57,758 bases of DNA from Trueperaceae bacterium. GTDB taxonomy: Bacteria > Deinococcota > Deinococci > Deinococcales > Trueperaceae. The first letter of the stretch is position 1, and every line of letters starts with the position of its first letter. The notes under the pieces are model-generated. The model ran no database searches and had not been told where the DNA came from. It worked only from the letters and a program-made list of their open reading frames with translations. Made by a program: the position numbers and the translations under genes. This document shows positions 1 to 8,376 of the stretch, in pieces. The DNA lies in assembly GCA_020431825.1 (NCBI GenBank), contig JAGQHN010000002.1, positions 1-57,758 on the forward strand. The letters run 5' to 3'.

Positions 1-53
1 TCTTATATCTTTCCTTCATACCCTAGCTTGCCATGACTCATTCCTGAATTATG

Positions 54-605
54 TCAAAGGGGGGGGCGGAAAGTCGGGTAAGCATCACCCACGACATAAT
101 GCAGTTGCTTAGCTAAATTGGCAGGCAAGGTTCTCAGCACCGTTTCTACATGTTGAGCGTAAGCATCTATACGGTTACCTTCAGGCTCAGCGGGTGTCAT
201 AAACCCTTCCAGACTAAACGCCTGCTTATGCTCTAGCTCAATAAGGCTACAGCAAGACAATTCGAGACCCGAACAAGTTCTTTGTCGTGTGCCATCCCAA
301 AACTTAGCCAGTTCAGGACTGGCTTTTCCTGACTTACGAATAAAGCTCGCATCTATACCCAGCACAAAACGACCCACTGACTGCGCTTCTAACTGCATAA
401 TCACAGCAGCATTTAGCTCTATAAAGCTCAAGGGCTTGGCGAACCAGTTGCGATAGCTCTTTTCACTTAGTTCTCCGTAGCGCGCTAGATTCTTGAAGTT
501 GATACGTCCTGGGATAGCTAACCACAGGTATACCAATGTTTCAAAAAAGCGTTTTTGAGTCTTGCGTAAAGTAGTTGTTCTCAATACCTGGCTTAAAATA
601 GTCAT
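54..605 (-). pseudogene. Truncated DDE transposase (IS4/IS701-like), N-terminal part only
   Basis: The 183-residue product has the arrangement of an IS4/IS701-like DDE transposase N-terminus: a basic helical start, a first acidic catalytic motif LGIDASF (D85) and a second one VVGDAY (D174). The frame stops nine residues after the second Asp, so the third catalytic residue and the C-terminal half are missing. A run of eight C on the coding strand (plus-strand G run at about 59-66) lies just before the stop and could be a frameshift site, a sequencing error, or decay. Only 53 bases remain before the window edge, so the rest may lie outside. No CTCGAG occurs here, unlike the rest of the window. 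Family assignment is from motif memory and is approximate. Confidence 0.65.
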
Positions 606-606
606 T

Positions 607-656
607 AGGTCGTCCTCAGGGTTGGATTCAAGACCTTTACCCTAGCTGGACGACCT
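607..656. repeat. Inverted repeat at the transposase/ATPase junction (possible IS end)
   Basis: AGGTCGTCC at 607-615 is the exact complement of GGACGACCT at 648-656, with a second matching pair inside (AGGGT 618-622, ACCCT 639-643). It lies just upstream of the transposase start, and the last codons of the neighbouring ATPase gene read through it. It may mark one end of the insertion sequence, or be a hairpin that protects the transposase gene from outside transcription. No second copy is visible in the window to prove that it is a terminal repeat. Confidence 0.5.
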
Positions 657-1769
657 CCTTTTTCGCAATAAAGTTTCCGAACTATTGTGTATAAATTTAA
701 TAATTTTTTCCCTATTCTCGTCTAAAGCGGGTTTAGTATAAGGACTTAAAAACTCCTTGCTTGATCTAATTACAGAATTCTGAATTTTATCGAAGGATAA
801 ACCAAGTTCTAACTCATCTTCTTTAGGAAAATTAAAGCTAATTCTATCGTCGCTAATGTGTGAATCTAAATAATCACCTGAAACGCTTGCTATATAAATG
901 CTTCCAGTATCGTCATCATTTCTTTCCTTGAGCTTTCCGCTCAATCCATTAATATCGCTAGCTTTTATACTTTTTTCCTCAACGACTCTATCGTTACCGC
1001 AATAGCTAATTTTATGATCAATATCACTACTTGCTTCAAACATTACATGTGTCAAGTTAAAGGTGTGGTCTCCAATTTTGAAGCTATCTTCTTCTTTGCG
1101 CTTCAAGAAATCTTCATAAAGTTTCATAGCGTTAATGGATATGCCATGACTGTTATCAATAACCAAAAGCTTTGGCATCTTGCTAAGTAGGAAGAATCTT
1201 AAACAATGTTCAACAATGTGCTTTGCTATAACTTCACTTTTTCTAACAGTATGTTCAGAGTAGTCAGATTGAAATCCTAAAAGCTTTACTTTTGTTTCTA
1301 TTTTTGTTTCTTCATCAACTTCTTCATCAAAAAAAACTTGCTCAGGGTCATGGTGAAATGAAAAGTCAAACCTTCTAGAATATTTTTTCCCATTTTTCAC
1401 ATATATGCTATCTATTTCTACTTTTTCAAAGGCTTTCAGCCAAATAAGGCGACCTACTCCTTTTCCGCCTCGATCAGCTTTATACCTTGAATCTGAAGTC
1501 AAAAAGGATTTAAAATTTACTTCATCAAATCCAATTCCGTTGTCCTTAATAACAAAATTCTTGATGGGTAAAGCTTGAGAAGCATTTTCATCTTTGAGAA
1601 CTAATGATTGGGATTGATCTCGCTCAATATATAGCTCTATGTTACCTTCTGGATTTCCTCTGTCAGCAATGGAATGTATAGAGTTGATTATTGCCTCTAT
1701 CACTGGCAATAATCCGTTTCGTTTAGGCAATGAAAGTTTTGAAACTCGTCCTTGTAAGTCAACTCTCAT
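642..1769 (-). CDS. GHKL (Hsp90/MutL/histidine-kinase-type) ATPase, probably with a replaced C-terminus
   Basis: A 375-residue protein with the Bergerat ATP-binding fold: N-box EAIINS (E25, N29), G1 box IKDNGIG (D76) and G2 box GGKGVGR (101-107). Such stand-alone GHKL ATPases often occur in mobile or defence-related regions; the actual role here is unknown. The gene is visibly AT-rich, has no CTCGAG, and sits beside a broken transposase, all suggesting recent transfer. Its last residues (KRRSSS) are encoded inside the inverted repeat at 607-656, so the natural C-terminus may have been cut by the insertion. A TATAGT box at 1777-1782 (minus strand) lies 7 nt before the ATG, which fits leaderless transcription. 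An 18-bp palindrome lies upstream. Confidence 0.75.
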   Translation of the reverse strand: MRVDLQGRVSKLSLPKRNGLLPVIEAIINSIHSIADRGNPEGNIELYIERDQSQSLVLKDENASQALPIKNFVIKDNGIGFDEVNFKSFLTSDSRYKADRGGKGVGRLIWLKAFEKVEIDSIYVKNGKKYSRRFDFSFHHDPEQVFFDEEVDEETKIETKVKLLGFQSDYSEHTVRKSEVIAKHIVEHCLRFFLLSKMPKLLVIDNSHGISINAMKLYEDFLKRKEEDSFKIGDHTFNLTHVMFEASSDIDHKISYCGNDRVVEEKSIKASDINGLSGKLKERNDDDTGSIYIASVSGDYLDSHISDDRISFNFPKEDELELGLSFDKIQNSVIRSSKEFLSPYTKPALDENREKIIKFIHNSSETLLRKRRSSS

Positions 1770-1838
1770 ACAATTAACTATACCTTAAAATTTAAGTAAT
1801 TAACTCATTATAAAAACATGCTCTTGCTTAGCTTAACC

Positions 1839-1856
1839 CTAATCTCTAGAGATTAG
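1839..1856. promoter_or_regulatory. 18-bp perfect palindrome upstream of the GHKL ATPase gene
   Basis: CTAATCTCTAGAGATTAG is self-complementary over all 18 bases. It lies 70 bp upstream of the ATPase start and 56 bp after the MFS gene end. A second TATAAT-like box (1807-1812, minus strand) lies between the palindrome and the gene. The position suits an operator for an unlinked regulator. A terminator role is less likely because no T-run follows on either strand. Confidence 0.45.
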
Positions 1857-1911
1857 AGAGAAATAATAACCTAATTTAAGGTGACTATAATAAAAAGGCC
1901 AAAATCACTAT

Positions 1912-3183
1912 TTAAACTGGAAGATTTTGTGAGCTTAGCTGGGCTTTGGCGCGTTTTTGAGGTTTGGTCGCCATTGCAAAAAAGATGCCGCCGATTAGGG
2001 CCATTGCTGAAATAAACAAAAAGCCAGGGCTATAGCTACCAAAGTGGTCAAAACTATAGCCAGCCAGTACTGGACCGACCAGCGCACCCACAATGATGAT
2101 AGGGTCAGAGATGCCCATGATTTTGCCAAAGTCTTTGCGACCAAAGTAGTCAGCACGCAGGGCTGACATAAGGGGGCCTCTTAAGCCCCAGGCAATGCCG
2201 TGTATCATAGAAGCAATCAATATAAGGGGTAAGGCTTTAGCAAGAGCCAGACCCAAAAAAGCCGTTGAGTGTAGGAGCATGCCAGTCGCTGCCAGCCAGC
2301 GTTTACTTAAAATGTCCCCAAAAAAGCCACTGATAAGCTGACCAATAATTTGAGAAGTGGTAAGAACGGCAAACAGGCTGGCAGCGGTTTGCAAAGAGTA
2401 GCCAAGTCCGGTTGAGACGTGGGTTACGTAGTGCGTAATAATGGTAACAACTGACATAAGGGCAAGCCCATGCCCCATCGCAATAAGCCAGAAGCTACGG
2501 GTTCTCATGGCTTCTCGAGCCGTAAATTCCTGATCATCATCTGCTAAGTTGCTACTGGGTTTTACATAGCCTTCGGGCTCGAGCCCATAAGCTTCGGGTG
2601 AGTTTCGCAGTAAGGGCAAAAGACTAAGACCACTGAGTACCGCCAGTCCAGAGACAACAGCCACACTGCGCCAACCAAAACTACTTATACAGTAAGCAAT
2701 CAGCGGAGAAAGCAAGCCGCCTACACTCATGCCTATGCTCATAAACGCCAGCGCCCTGGTACGTCTGCGCGCAAACCAGTTGACCAGTAGTTTAGTGCAG
2801 GGTAACCAGCCAGATAAGTTTGCTGCAAAACCTAAAAACAATTGCACCAAAATGAAAATGGTCAGGCTATTGACTCTGCTAAAACTAATATAGGCGATGC
2901 CCATCAAAACCAGACCTGTGCCAATAACCGCTTTAGAGCCATAACGGTCAATCGCAAAACCAATGGCTGGCCCCGTAATAGAGCCAAAAAGCTGCCTGGC
3001 AGATACTGAGAGAGAAATGGCGGTTGCAGACCAGCCAAATTCTTTAATCAAAACGGGCACATAGACGCCAAAACTCTGAAAAAAAAGCCCGGCGACCAGC
3101 ATCTGTAATACCATGACGGCAAAAAGTACCCACCAGCCTAAAAAGAGATTTTTGCGCCACTGCTGGAATTGTCTATGAAGCAT
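1912..3183 (-). CDS. MFS transporter (monocarboxylate/oxalate-formate antiporter-like)
   Basis: About 423 residues with twelve hydrophobic segments in two halves and the MFS loop pattern GFAIDRYGSKAV after the second membrane segment. The overall look (FFQSFGVYVPVLIKEFGWS near the N-terminus, a long central loop at about residue 205) resembles the monocarboxylate porter/OFA group. The substrate cannot be told. I place the start at the ATG at 3183, preceded by GAGGG. A GTG at 3222 would add 13 residues with little ribosome-site support. First gene from the left to contain CTCGAG, so it belongs to the core genome rather than to the island before it. It points away from the DnaA-box region. Confidence 0.8.
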   Translation of the reverse strand: MLHRQFQQWRKNLFLGWWVLFAVMVLQMLVAGLFFQSFGVYVPVLIKEFGWSATAISLSVSARQLFGSITGPAIGFAIDRYGSKAVIGTGLVLMGIAYISFSRVNSLTIFILVQLFLGFAANLSGWLPCTKLLVNWFARRRTRALAFMSIGMSVGGLLSPLIAYCISSFGWRSVAVVSGLAVLSGLSLLPLLRNSPEAYGLEPEGYVKPSSNLADDDQEFTAREAMRTRSFWLIAMGHGLALMSVVTIITHYVTHVSTGLGYSLQTAASLFAVLTTSQIIGQLISGFFGDILSKRWLAATGMLLHSTAFLGLALAKALPLILIASMIHGIAWGLRGPLMSALRADYFGRKDFGKIMGISDPIIIVGALVGPVLAGYSFDHFGSYSPGFLFISAMALIGGIFFAMATKPQKRAKAQLSSQNLPV

Positions 3184-3222
3184 CTGAGCCCTCGAGCCTT
3201 CGAATCTACCGAAGAGAAACAC

Positions 3223-3655
3223 ATCCTAACGGCTAGCTGTAAAAGTGCTTGTAAGAGAAAAGGCAAAACTTAAGCTTTGAATAATCTCACTTGGCTTGTG
3301 TACTTGCCAGGCAATCAAAGTTCATGGTTTTTATTAGCTGCGGCTGTGCGCCTTAAAACGCGAGATACAAAATATTGTACCCTTCAAGCTTTTAGACTTA
3401 TCCACAAGTAAAAAAAAATCTGTGGATAACTCAACTTTTGCCGTCCTAGTCGAAAAAAATGCCAAGAATAGGGCAGAAAATGCGTCCAGGACGGTATTTC
3501 TCGAGATGTGAGAAATTTCGCATTAGCTAACAAAAAAGTCATGGGTTTGTCAAGAGGGACTTGTTATCCACAAGCGCTATAGTTTATCCACAGGCATGAA
3601 AAGTGCGCTAGACTAAGCTGAGTATAAGTGTAAAAATAGCGCGCAGGAGGACAAA
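3223..3655. other. Candidate replication origin or DnaA-binding region: four perfect DnaA boxes
   Basis: This 430-bp gap holds four exact TTATCCACA boxes: 3398-3406 (+), 3421-3429 (-), 3564-3572 (+) and 3584-3592 (+). The first two face each other across an A-rich spacer with nine A in a row. Between the pairs are an inverted repeat CCGTCCT/AGGACGG (3441-3447, 3488-3494) and a hairpin ATTTCTC/GAGAAAT (3496-3516). Genes to the left run left and almost all genes for 12 kb to the right run right, as expected around an origin. There is no dnaA or dnaN beside it. Alternatives are a DnaA-titration or DnaA-regulated site, or the origin of a secondary replicon. Confidence 0.6.
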
Positions 3656-3967
3656 ATGGAGATCGTAAGTATTTCGGATGGACGTCAGTTTTCCCTTAAA
3701 AGCATTCAGCGTAGTGACCTCGTCAAGACTGATGATTTACATATTGAACTGATTTGCTTTGAGGCAGGTCAAAGAGATGAAGAGGGCAAGCACAGCCACA
3801 GCAGTGTTTATCAGGTCCTAGAAGGTGAGGCGCTTGTTAAGCACGAGGGTAATAGTAAGCGTCTAGGCAAAGGTAAGCTTTTAAGCGTTCCCGCGCAAAC
3901 TGCACATACCCTGGAAAATGCCGGTGGTGGGCTTTTGGTGGTGATGGCAACCAGAGCTCTCGGCTAA
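3656..3967 (+). CDS. Small cupin-fold protein
   Basis: A 103-residue single cupin domain. Metal-site residues are H46 and H48 in the first motif (KHSHSS), Q53 where Glu is usual, and H84 in the second motif (PAQTAHTLEN). The beta-turn VYQVLEGEA between them is typical. Such one-domain cupins bind a metal and act as small enzymes or sensors; no substrate can be assigned. AGGAGG six bases before the ATG gives a clear ribosome site, so its mRNA has a leader, unlike the next gene. It directly follows the DnaA-box region. Confidence 0.8.
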   Translation: MEIVSISDGRQFSLKSIQRSDLVKTDDLHIELICFEAGQRDEEGKHSHSSVYQVLEGEALVKHEGNSKRLGKGKLLSVPAQTAHTLENAGGGLLVVMATRALG

Positions 3968-3996
3968 ATCAAGTCCGAACAAGCTACACTAGAGCC

Positions 3997-5682
3997 ATGA
4001 AGAAAAAGGCCCTTAATCAGCTCGAGTCCCAGTTAAGCCTCTCAGATCGTCGGGAGAAACCTTATCACCCCAACAAAAAGGCCTGGCTCGAGTTGATTGA
4101 GAGGCTCGAGCTTGACCGTGCCAGGATTGCTCAGGGGGGAGGCAGCAAAGCAACCGAGCGGCAGCATCAGAAAAACCGCCTGACGGCTCGGGAGCGCCTC
4201 AAAAAACTGCTTGATCCTGAGACTCCCTTTGACGAACTCATGCAGTTTGCTGGCTATGAGATGTATGCCGAAGAGGGGGGGGCAGTTTCGGGTGGAGTGG
4301 TTACAGGTATCGGAAAAATTCATGGTCGTGACTGGATGATCATTGCCAATGATGCCACGGTGAAAGCTGGCGCTTTTTTTCCCATCACGGCTAAAAAGGT
4401 CATTCGGGCGCAAACCATTGCCTATGAAAACCATTTGCCAACGGTCTATCTGGTTGATAGTGCCGGGGTCTATTTGCCCATGCAAGACGAAATTTTTCCT
4501 GACCAGGATGATTTTGGCCGCGTTTTTTACCTAAATGCCCGGATGAGTGCCAAAGGCATTCCGCAGATAGCTGCCATCATGGGTAACTGTGTGGCAGGCG
4601 GCGCTTACTTGCCTGTCATGTGTGACACGCTTATTATGACTGAGGGGAGTGGTCTGTACCTGGCAGGGCCAGCGCTGGTGAAAGCGGCGATTGGTCAAGA
4701 GGTCAGTAGCGAAGAGCTTGGGGGGGCAAGCATGCACGCCGCAGTTGCCGGGACCATTGACTTCCACGAAAAAAATGATGAAGCTGCACTCGAGCGCATT
4801 CGCAATCTGGCTGAGACCTATGCACCTGCTTCCAAAGCCTTATGGGCAGAAGGTCGCAAAGAAACAACGCCTCCCAAAGAAAAAGAGGCAGACTTTCTGG
4901 GCCTTTTGGCCACAGAAGGGGGAACGCAGGCGTATGACAGCCGAGAAGTCATTGCCCGTCTCGTTGATGACTCCAGGTTTGATGAGTACAAAAAAGACTA
5001 TGGGCAAACCATTGTCTGCGGTACGGCGCGTCTTGGGGGGTATGCAGTTGGCATTGTCGCCAATCAAAAAATGGTAATCAAAACGAAGGGCAGGCTCGAG
5101 GTTGGTGGCGTCATCTACGCCGATGCGGCTGATAAAGCTGCGCGATTCATTCTGAACTGCAATCAGGCCCAAACGCCCCTCTTGTTTCTCCACGATGTTA
5201 CAGGGTTTATGGTAGGGAAAGAAAGTGAGCAAGAGGGTATTATTCGCAAGGGGGCAAAGATGGTGAATGCCGTATCTAATACTGTGGTACCTAAACTCAG
5301 CCTTCTATTAGGCGGGTCTTATGGAGCAGGGCATTATGCTATGGCAGGAAAAGCCTTTAACCCTCAGTTTATTTTTGCCTGGCCCAGTGCTAAATATAGC
5401 GTTATGGGAGGGCAACAGGCTGCCAAAACTATCCTGGATATTCAACTGGCTCAACTCAAACGTCAGGGCCAAGACCCCGACGATAAAGAACTCGAGGCCC
5501 TCTATAATTCGGTCAAAGCCCACTATGATAAGGCACTGGATATTCGTTATGCGGCTGCCAGACTCTGGATAGATGAGATCATACTGCCCTCTGAAACCAG
5601 ATGCCGACTGATTCGTGCGCTTGATGCCTGTGCCAACAAAGTCGAACTCGAGCCTTTTAAGCTGGGTGTGTTTCAGGTTTAA
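3997..5682 (+). CDS. Biotin-dependent acyl-CoA carboxylase, carboxyltransferase beta subunit (MCC/PCC type)
   Basis: 561 residues, normal length for the family. It has both carboxyltransferase halves: the N-half contains LVDSAGVYLPMQDEIFPDQD and MGNCVAGGAYLPVM (acyl-CoA site), the C-half GGSYGAGHYAM and FAWPSAKYSVMGG (carboxybiotin site). The FPDQDDFGRVFY stretch resembles methylcrotonyl-CoA carboxylase beta more than propionyl-CoA carboxylase, but substrate choice is not certain. The partner biotin carboxylase/carrier subunit is not in the window. A TACACT box at 3985-3990 is 6 nt before the ATG and no ribosome site is visible, so the mRNA is probably leaderless. An eight-G run at about 4274 is in frame. 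Confidence 0.9.
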   Translation: MKKKALNQLESQLSLSDRREKPYHPNKKAWLELIERLELDRARIAQGGGSKATERQHQKNRLTARERLKKLLDPETPFDELMQFAGYEMYAEEGGAVSGGVVTGIGKIHGRDWMIIANDATVKAGAFFPITAKKVIRAQTIAYENHLPTVYLVDSAGVYLPMQDEIFPDQDDFGRVFYLNARMSAKGIPQIAAIMGNCVAGGAYLPVMCDTLIMTEGSGLYLAGPALVKAAIGQEVSSEELGGASMHAAVAGTIDFHEKNDEAALERIRNLAETYAPASKALWAEGRKETTPPKEKEADFLGLLATEGGTQAYDSREVIARLVDDSRFDEYKKDYGQTIVCGTARLGGYAVGIVANQKMVIKTKGRLEVGGVIYADAADKAARFILNCNQAQTPLLFLHDVTGFMVGKESEQEGIIRKGAKMVNAVSNTVVPKLSLLLGGSYGAGHYAMAGKAFNPQFIFAWPSAKYSVMGGQQAAKTILDIQLAQLKRQGQDPDDKELEALYNSVKAHYDKALDIRYAAARLWIDEIILPSETRCRLIRALDACANKVELEPFKLGVFQV

Positions 5683-5769
5683 AGTAAGTGGCTTTTAGCA
5701 AGCTTCGGGTTGCATCCTCGAAAAAAGTAAAAATTATCTCTTAATGAAAATTGGTATAGAGCTGGTCTC

Positions 5770-5797
5770 TTGACATTTATTTAGTTAAGCGCTTAAC
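5770..5797 (+). promoter_or_regulatory. lacI-type gene promoter with LacI-family operator
   Basis: A perfect -35 box TTGACA (5770-5775) is followed by the 14-bp palindrome GTTAAGCGCTTAAC (5784-5797), whose central CG is typical of LacI/GalR-family operators. The palindrome falls between -35 and the start of transcription, so binding would block the promoter; autoregulation is the simple reading. A half-site GTTAAGC recurs at 6943-6949, between the promoter and the start of the ABC operon. Confidence 0.6.
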
Positions 5798-5826
5798 CTA
5801 TGAACAACAAAAAATAAAGGACGGCT

Positions 5827-6879
5827 GTGGAAGACGGACGAAAGGCTACATTAAAAGATGTGGCACAGCTGGCTGGGGTCTCGACGGTTACGGTGTCAAA
5901 TGTTTTGAATCACCGTCAAAATGTCTCGCTACGCACCAGGCAGCGTGTTATGAAAGCGGTAGAAGAAACAGGTTACCGCGTTAACCTCATTGCCAGAGGC
6001 CTGGCAGGAGGGCGTACCAACACGCTGGGTGTTGTGGTGCCCGATCTGGGTACGCAGTACGTTGGTGAAATTGTCCGCGGTCTTGGCGATGAGATTCGCC
6101 ATGCAGGGCTTGAAATGCTTATTTCTACTGCTTCAGATGATATTAAAGAACGCAGTCAAATGGATTTGTTACAAGAAATATCTGATGGACTGGTGCTGGT
6201 CCTAGCGCATAACAATGACTATGATGTTAGTGTCTTTTCGAGAGATGGCTTACCCGTGGTCATGATTGACCATAGAGGCAGCACTATTCCTTTACCTGCC
6301 GTGGATGTTGATAACTATTATGGTGGTCGTCAGGCAACCGAATACCTGATAGCTTTAGGGCATCAGCGTATTGGTTTTGTAAAAGGACGGTATGAAGCCT
6401 CGAGCCTGCGCTTTAAGGGGTACAAAGAAGCCCTCGAGTGTGCCAAATTGCCCTTTGAGGAAAGTTTGGTAGCCGAAGGTGAATTTACTCAACCGGGGGG
6501 CTTTGCTGCTGCTAATGAGCTTTTGAACTTAAAAGACTTACCAAGTGCCATCTTCGCTGCCAATGACCTCTCTGCCTTTGGGGTAATGGAAGCCATAAAA
6601 GAAAAAGGCTTGCGCATACCTGATGATATTTCTGTACTTGGTTTTGATGATATTCCTATGGCTAATCAAGTTTTTCCGGCGCTTAGCACCATTCGGCAAC
6701 CACTCTTTGAAATGGGGCAGGCTGCCGCTCGTATGATGCTGGCCAAGCTTCGCGGGGTTGAACCACCTTCTAATCGAATTACTCTTGCGACCGAGCTGGT
6801 AGAACGTGCGTCTACCAGAGCCTGGCGCAATCGCTCTGATAGTAAAGAAGGAGGTGATTACAAACAAGACTGGTCTTGA
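5827..6879 (+). CDS. LacI/GalR-family transcriptional regulator of the sugar locus
   Basis: 350 residues starting at GTG with AAAGGA upstream. The N-terminal helix-turn-helix ([20 protein letters not shown], about residues 8-27) and hinge are followed by a periplasmic-binding-protein-like sensor domain ([22 protein letters not shown]). It should repress carbohydrate genes until a sugar binds. The ABC importer follows directly, and the promoter for that operon overlaps this gene's stop codon. Two CTCGAG sites show that it follows the normal base habits of the genome. The effector is unknown; the downstream GH1/GH3 enzymes point to a beta-glucoside or its product. Confidence 0.9.
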   Translation: MEDGRKATLKDVAQLAGVSTVTVSNVLNHRQNVSLRTRQRVMKAVEETGYRVNLIARGLAGGRTNTLGVVVPDLGTQYVGEIVRGLGDEIRHAGLEMLISTASDDIKERSQMDLLQEISDGLVLVLAHNNDYDVSVFSRDGLPVVMIDHRGSTIPLPAVDVDNYYGGRQATEYLIALGHQRIGFVKGRYEASSLRFKGYKEALECAKLPFEESLVAEGEFTQPGGFAAANELLNLKDLPSAIFAANDLSAFGVMEAIKEKGLRIPDDISVLGFDDIPMANQVFPALSTIRQPLFEMGQAAARMMLAKLRGVEPPSNRITLATELVERASTRAWRNRSDSKEGGDYKQDWS

Positions 6880-6904
6880 CATAGATCAGTAAATGAAAGA
6901 TATA
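6876..6904 (+). promoter_or_regulatory. Sigma-70-type promoter of the sugar ABC operon
   Basis: TTGACA at 6876-6881, overlapping the lacI stop codon, and GATATA at 6899-6904 are 17 bases apart. The predicted leader to the ATG at 7063 is about 150 nt and includes the LacI half-site GTTAAGC at 6943-6949. The 5' region is long compared with the many leaderless genes nearby. Confidence 0.6.
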
Positions 6905-7062
6905 CTCCCGCTGTATATAGTTCTACACGCCCAATAGTGATAGTTAAGCCTGCACAAGTGAGTAAATCTGATGCGCGCGTGTGCGATCTCAAGTTCAATA
7001 GCGACATTAGTCGCCGATACTATAGGCCGGGTCAGGAAACTGGTTCCGGCAGGAGGATAGAA

Positions 7063-8292
7063 ATGAAAACAGTTTATAAACTGCTAGCGGTAGCCACGGT
7101 CATTTTCGCCGTCACTTCTGCTTTCGCCGAAGATTTAGAAGTGATGCACTGGTGGACTTCCGGTGGCGAAGCTGCTGCCGTTGCCGAGTTCGCCAAAGCC
7201 TTCGATGCTACAGGCAACCACTGGGTTGATGCCGCTATCGTCGGTGGTGAAGCTGCCCGTGCTGTTATGGTCAGCCGCATTACTGGTGGAGACCCCATGG
7301 GTGCTTTCCAGTTTAACCACGGTCGCCAGGCTGAAGAGCTGATCGAGGCTGGTCTGCTGCGCGATATCACCGATATTGCAGAGGCTCAGGGCTGGAAAGA
7401 TGTTGTCAACCCACCCACGCTGCTTGATGCTTGTACCGTTGACGGTCGCATTTACTGCGCACCCGTAAATATTCACTCCTGGCAGTGGCTGTGGCTAAGT
7501 CACAAAGCCTTTGAGGACGCAGGTGTTGCTGTTCCTACAAACTGGGATGAATTTGTTGCTGCTGCTCCAGCACTCGAGGCTGCAGGTAAGCTTCCCCTTG
7601 CTATGGGTCAGGAGGGCTGGCAACAGTCTGGTGCTTTCAACGTAATGATGGCTACGCTGGTTCCCCAAGAGGTTTATCTGGGCGTTTATCAAGATAAGAA
7701 CCCAGAAATTGCCGGCGGCGAAGAAGTCGCAAAAGTGTTCCAGGCTGCTGCCGATGCGCGCGACATGGCTGCTAAGTCAACTGTCCAGAACTGGAACGAC
7801 GCCACCAACCTTGTTATTACTGGTCAAGCTGGTGGTCAAATCATGGGTGACTGGGCACAGGGCGAATTCGCCGTTGCCGAGCAGGTGGCTGGCACTGATT
7901 ATAGCTGTCTGCCAGGTCTTGGCGTAACAGAAATGTTGGACACGGGTGGTGACGCCTTCTACTTCCCAGTTCTAAAAGACGAAGCTCAAATTGCTGCACA
8001 ATCTGAACTGGCTGCACTGCTCTTAGAGCCAGCGACCCAGGTTGCTTTTAACCTCAAGAAAGGCTCGCTGCCAGTACGTGGTGACATTGATATGTCTGCT
8101 GCCAATGACTGCATGCAAAAAGGTCTTGCTCTGCTGGCAGACGGCAAGATTTTGCCCTCTACTGGTCAGCTCATTACTCCCGACACTACGACCCAGATCA
8201 ATACCCTGTTTACTGAGTTCTTTGCTGATCCTTCAATGACACCTGAGGATGCTCAGAAGCAGTTCGTTTCAATCATCGAGGACGCTGAGTAA
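7063..8292 (+). CDS. Sugar ABC transporter, extracellular substrate-binding protein (family 1)
   Basis: 409 residues from the ATG at 7063, which has AGGAGG six bases upstream. The first 22 residues are a signal peptide (MKTVYKLL... TSAFA), then the mature protein begins with VMHWWTSGGEAAA. That opening and AAIVGGEAAR are characteristic of glucose/mannose-type binding proteins (GtsA-like and rhizobial homologues). It delivers sugar to the two permeases encoded next. Only one CTCGAG and abundant CTG, GCT and GGT codons suggest high expression. A stem-loop after the stop codon probably stabilises its part of the mRNA. Confidence 0.9.
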   Translation: MKTVYKLLAVATVIFAVTSAFAEDLEVMHWWTSGGEAAAVAEFAKAFDATGNHWVDAAIVGGEAARAVMVSRITGGDPMGAFQFNHGRQAEELIEAGLLRDITDIAEAQGWKDVVNPPTLLDACTVDGRIYCAPVNIHSWQWLWLSHKAFEDAGVAVPTNWDEFVAAAPALEAAGKLPLAMGQEGWQQSGAFNVMMATLVPQEVYLGVYQDKNPEIAGGEEVAKVFQAAADARDMAAKSTVQNWNDATNLVITGQAGGQIMGDWAQGEFAVAEQVAGTDYSCLPGLGVTEMLDTGGDAFYFPVLKDEAQIAAQSELAALLLEPATQVAFNLKKGSLPVRGDIDMSAANDCMQKGLALLADGKILPSTGQLITPDTTTQINTLFTEFFADPSMTPEDAQKQFVSIIEDAE

Positions 8293-8310
8293 TATTCCTT
8301 CACCCCAATT

Positions 8311-8337
8311 TATCGGCCCGTTTAGCGCGGGCCGATA
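8311..8337 (+). promoter_or_regulatory. Strong intercistronic stem-loop between binding protein and first permease
   Basis: TATCGGCCCG (8311-8320) pairs perfectly with CGGGCCGATA (8328-8337) across a 7-base loop. No T-run follows, so it is not a classic terminator. It sits where malE-malF type operons carry RNA-stabilising or attenuating hairpins, which would let the binding protein be made in excess over the membrane parts. Confidence 0.65.
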
Positions 8338-8376
8338 TGGTTTATCGACTAGATAAATCATTCGGTGGATATGTCT

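Noticed and set aside
3398..3429. Facing DnaA boxes read as a transcription terminator
   Set aside because: The 9-bp arms with an A-rich spacer lack a T-run on either side, and the two further boxes at 3564 and 3584 fit DnaA binding better.
4042..5523. Several open frames antisense to the carboxyltransferase gene
   Set aside because: The sense gene is complete with all family motifs; antisense products match nothing and have no start signals.
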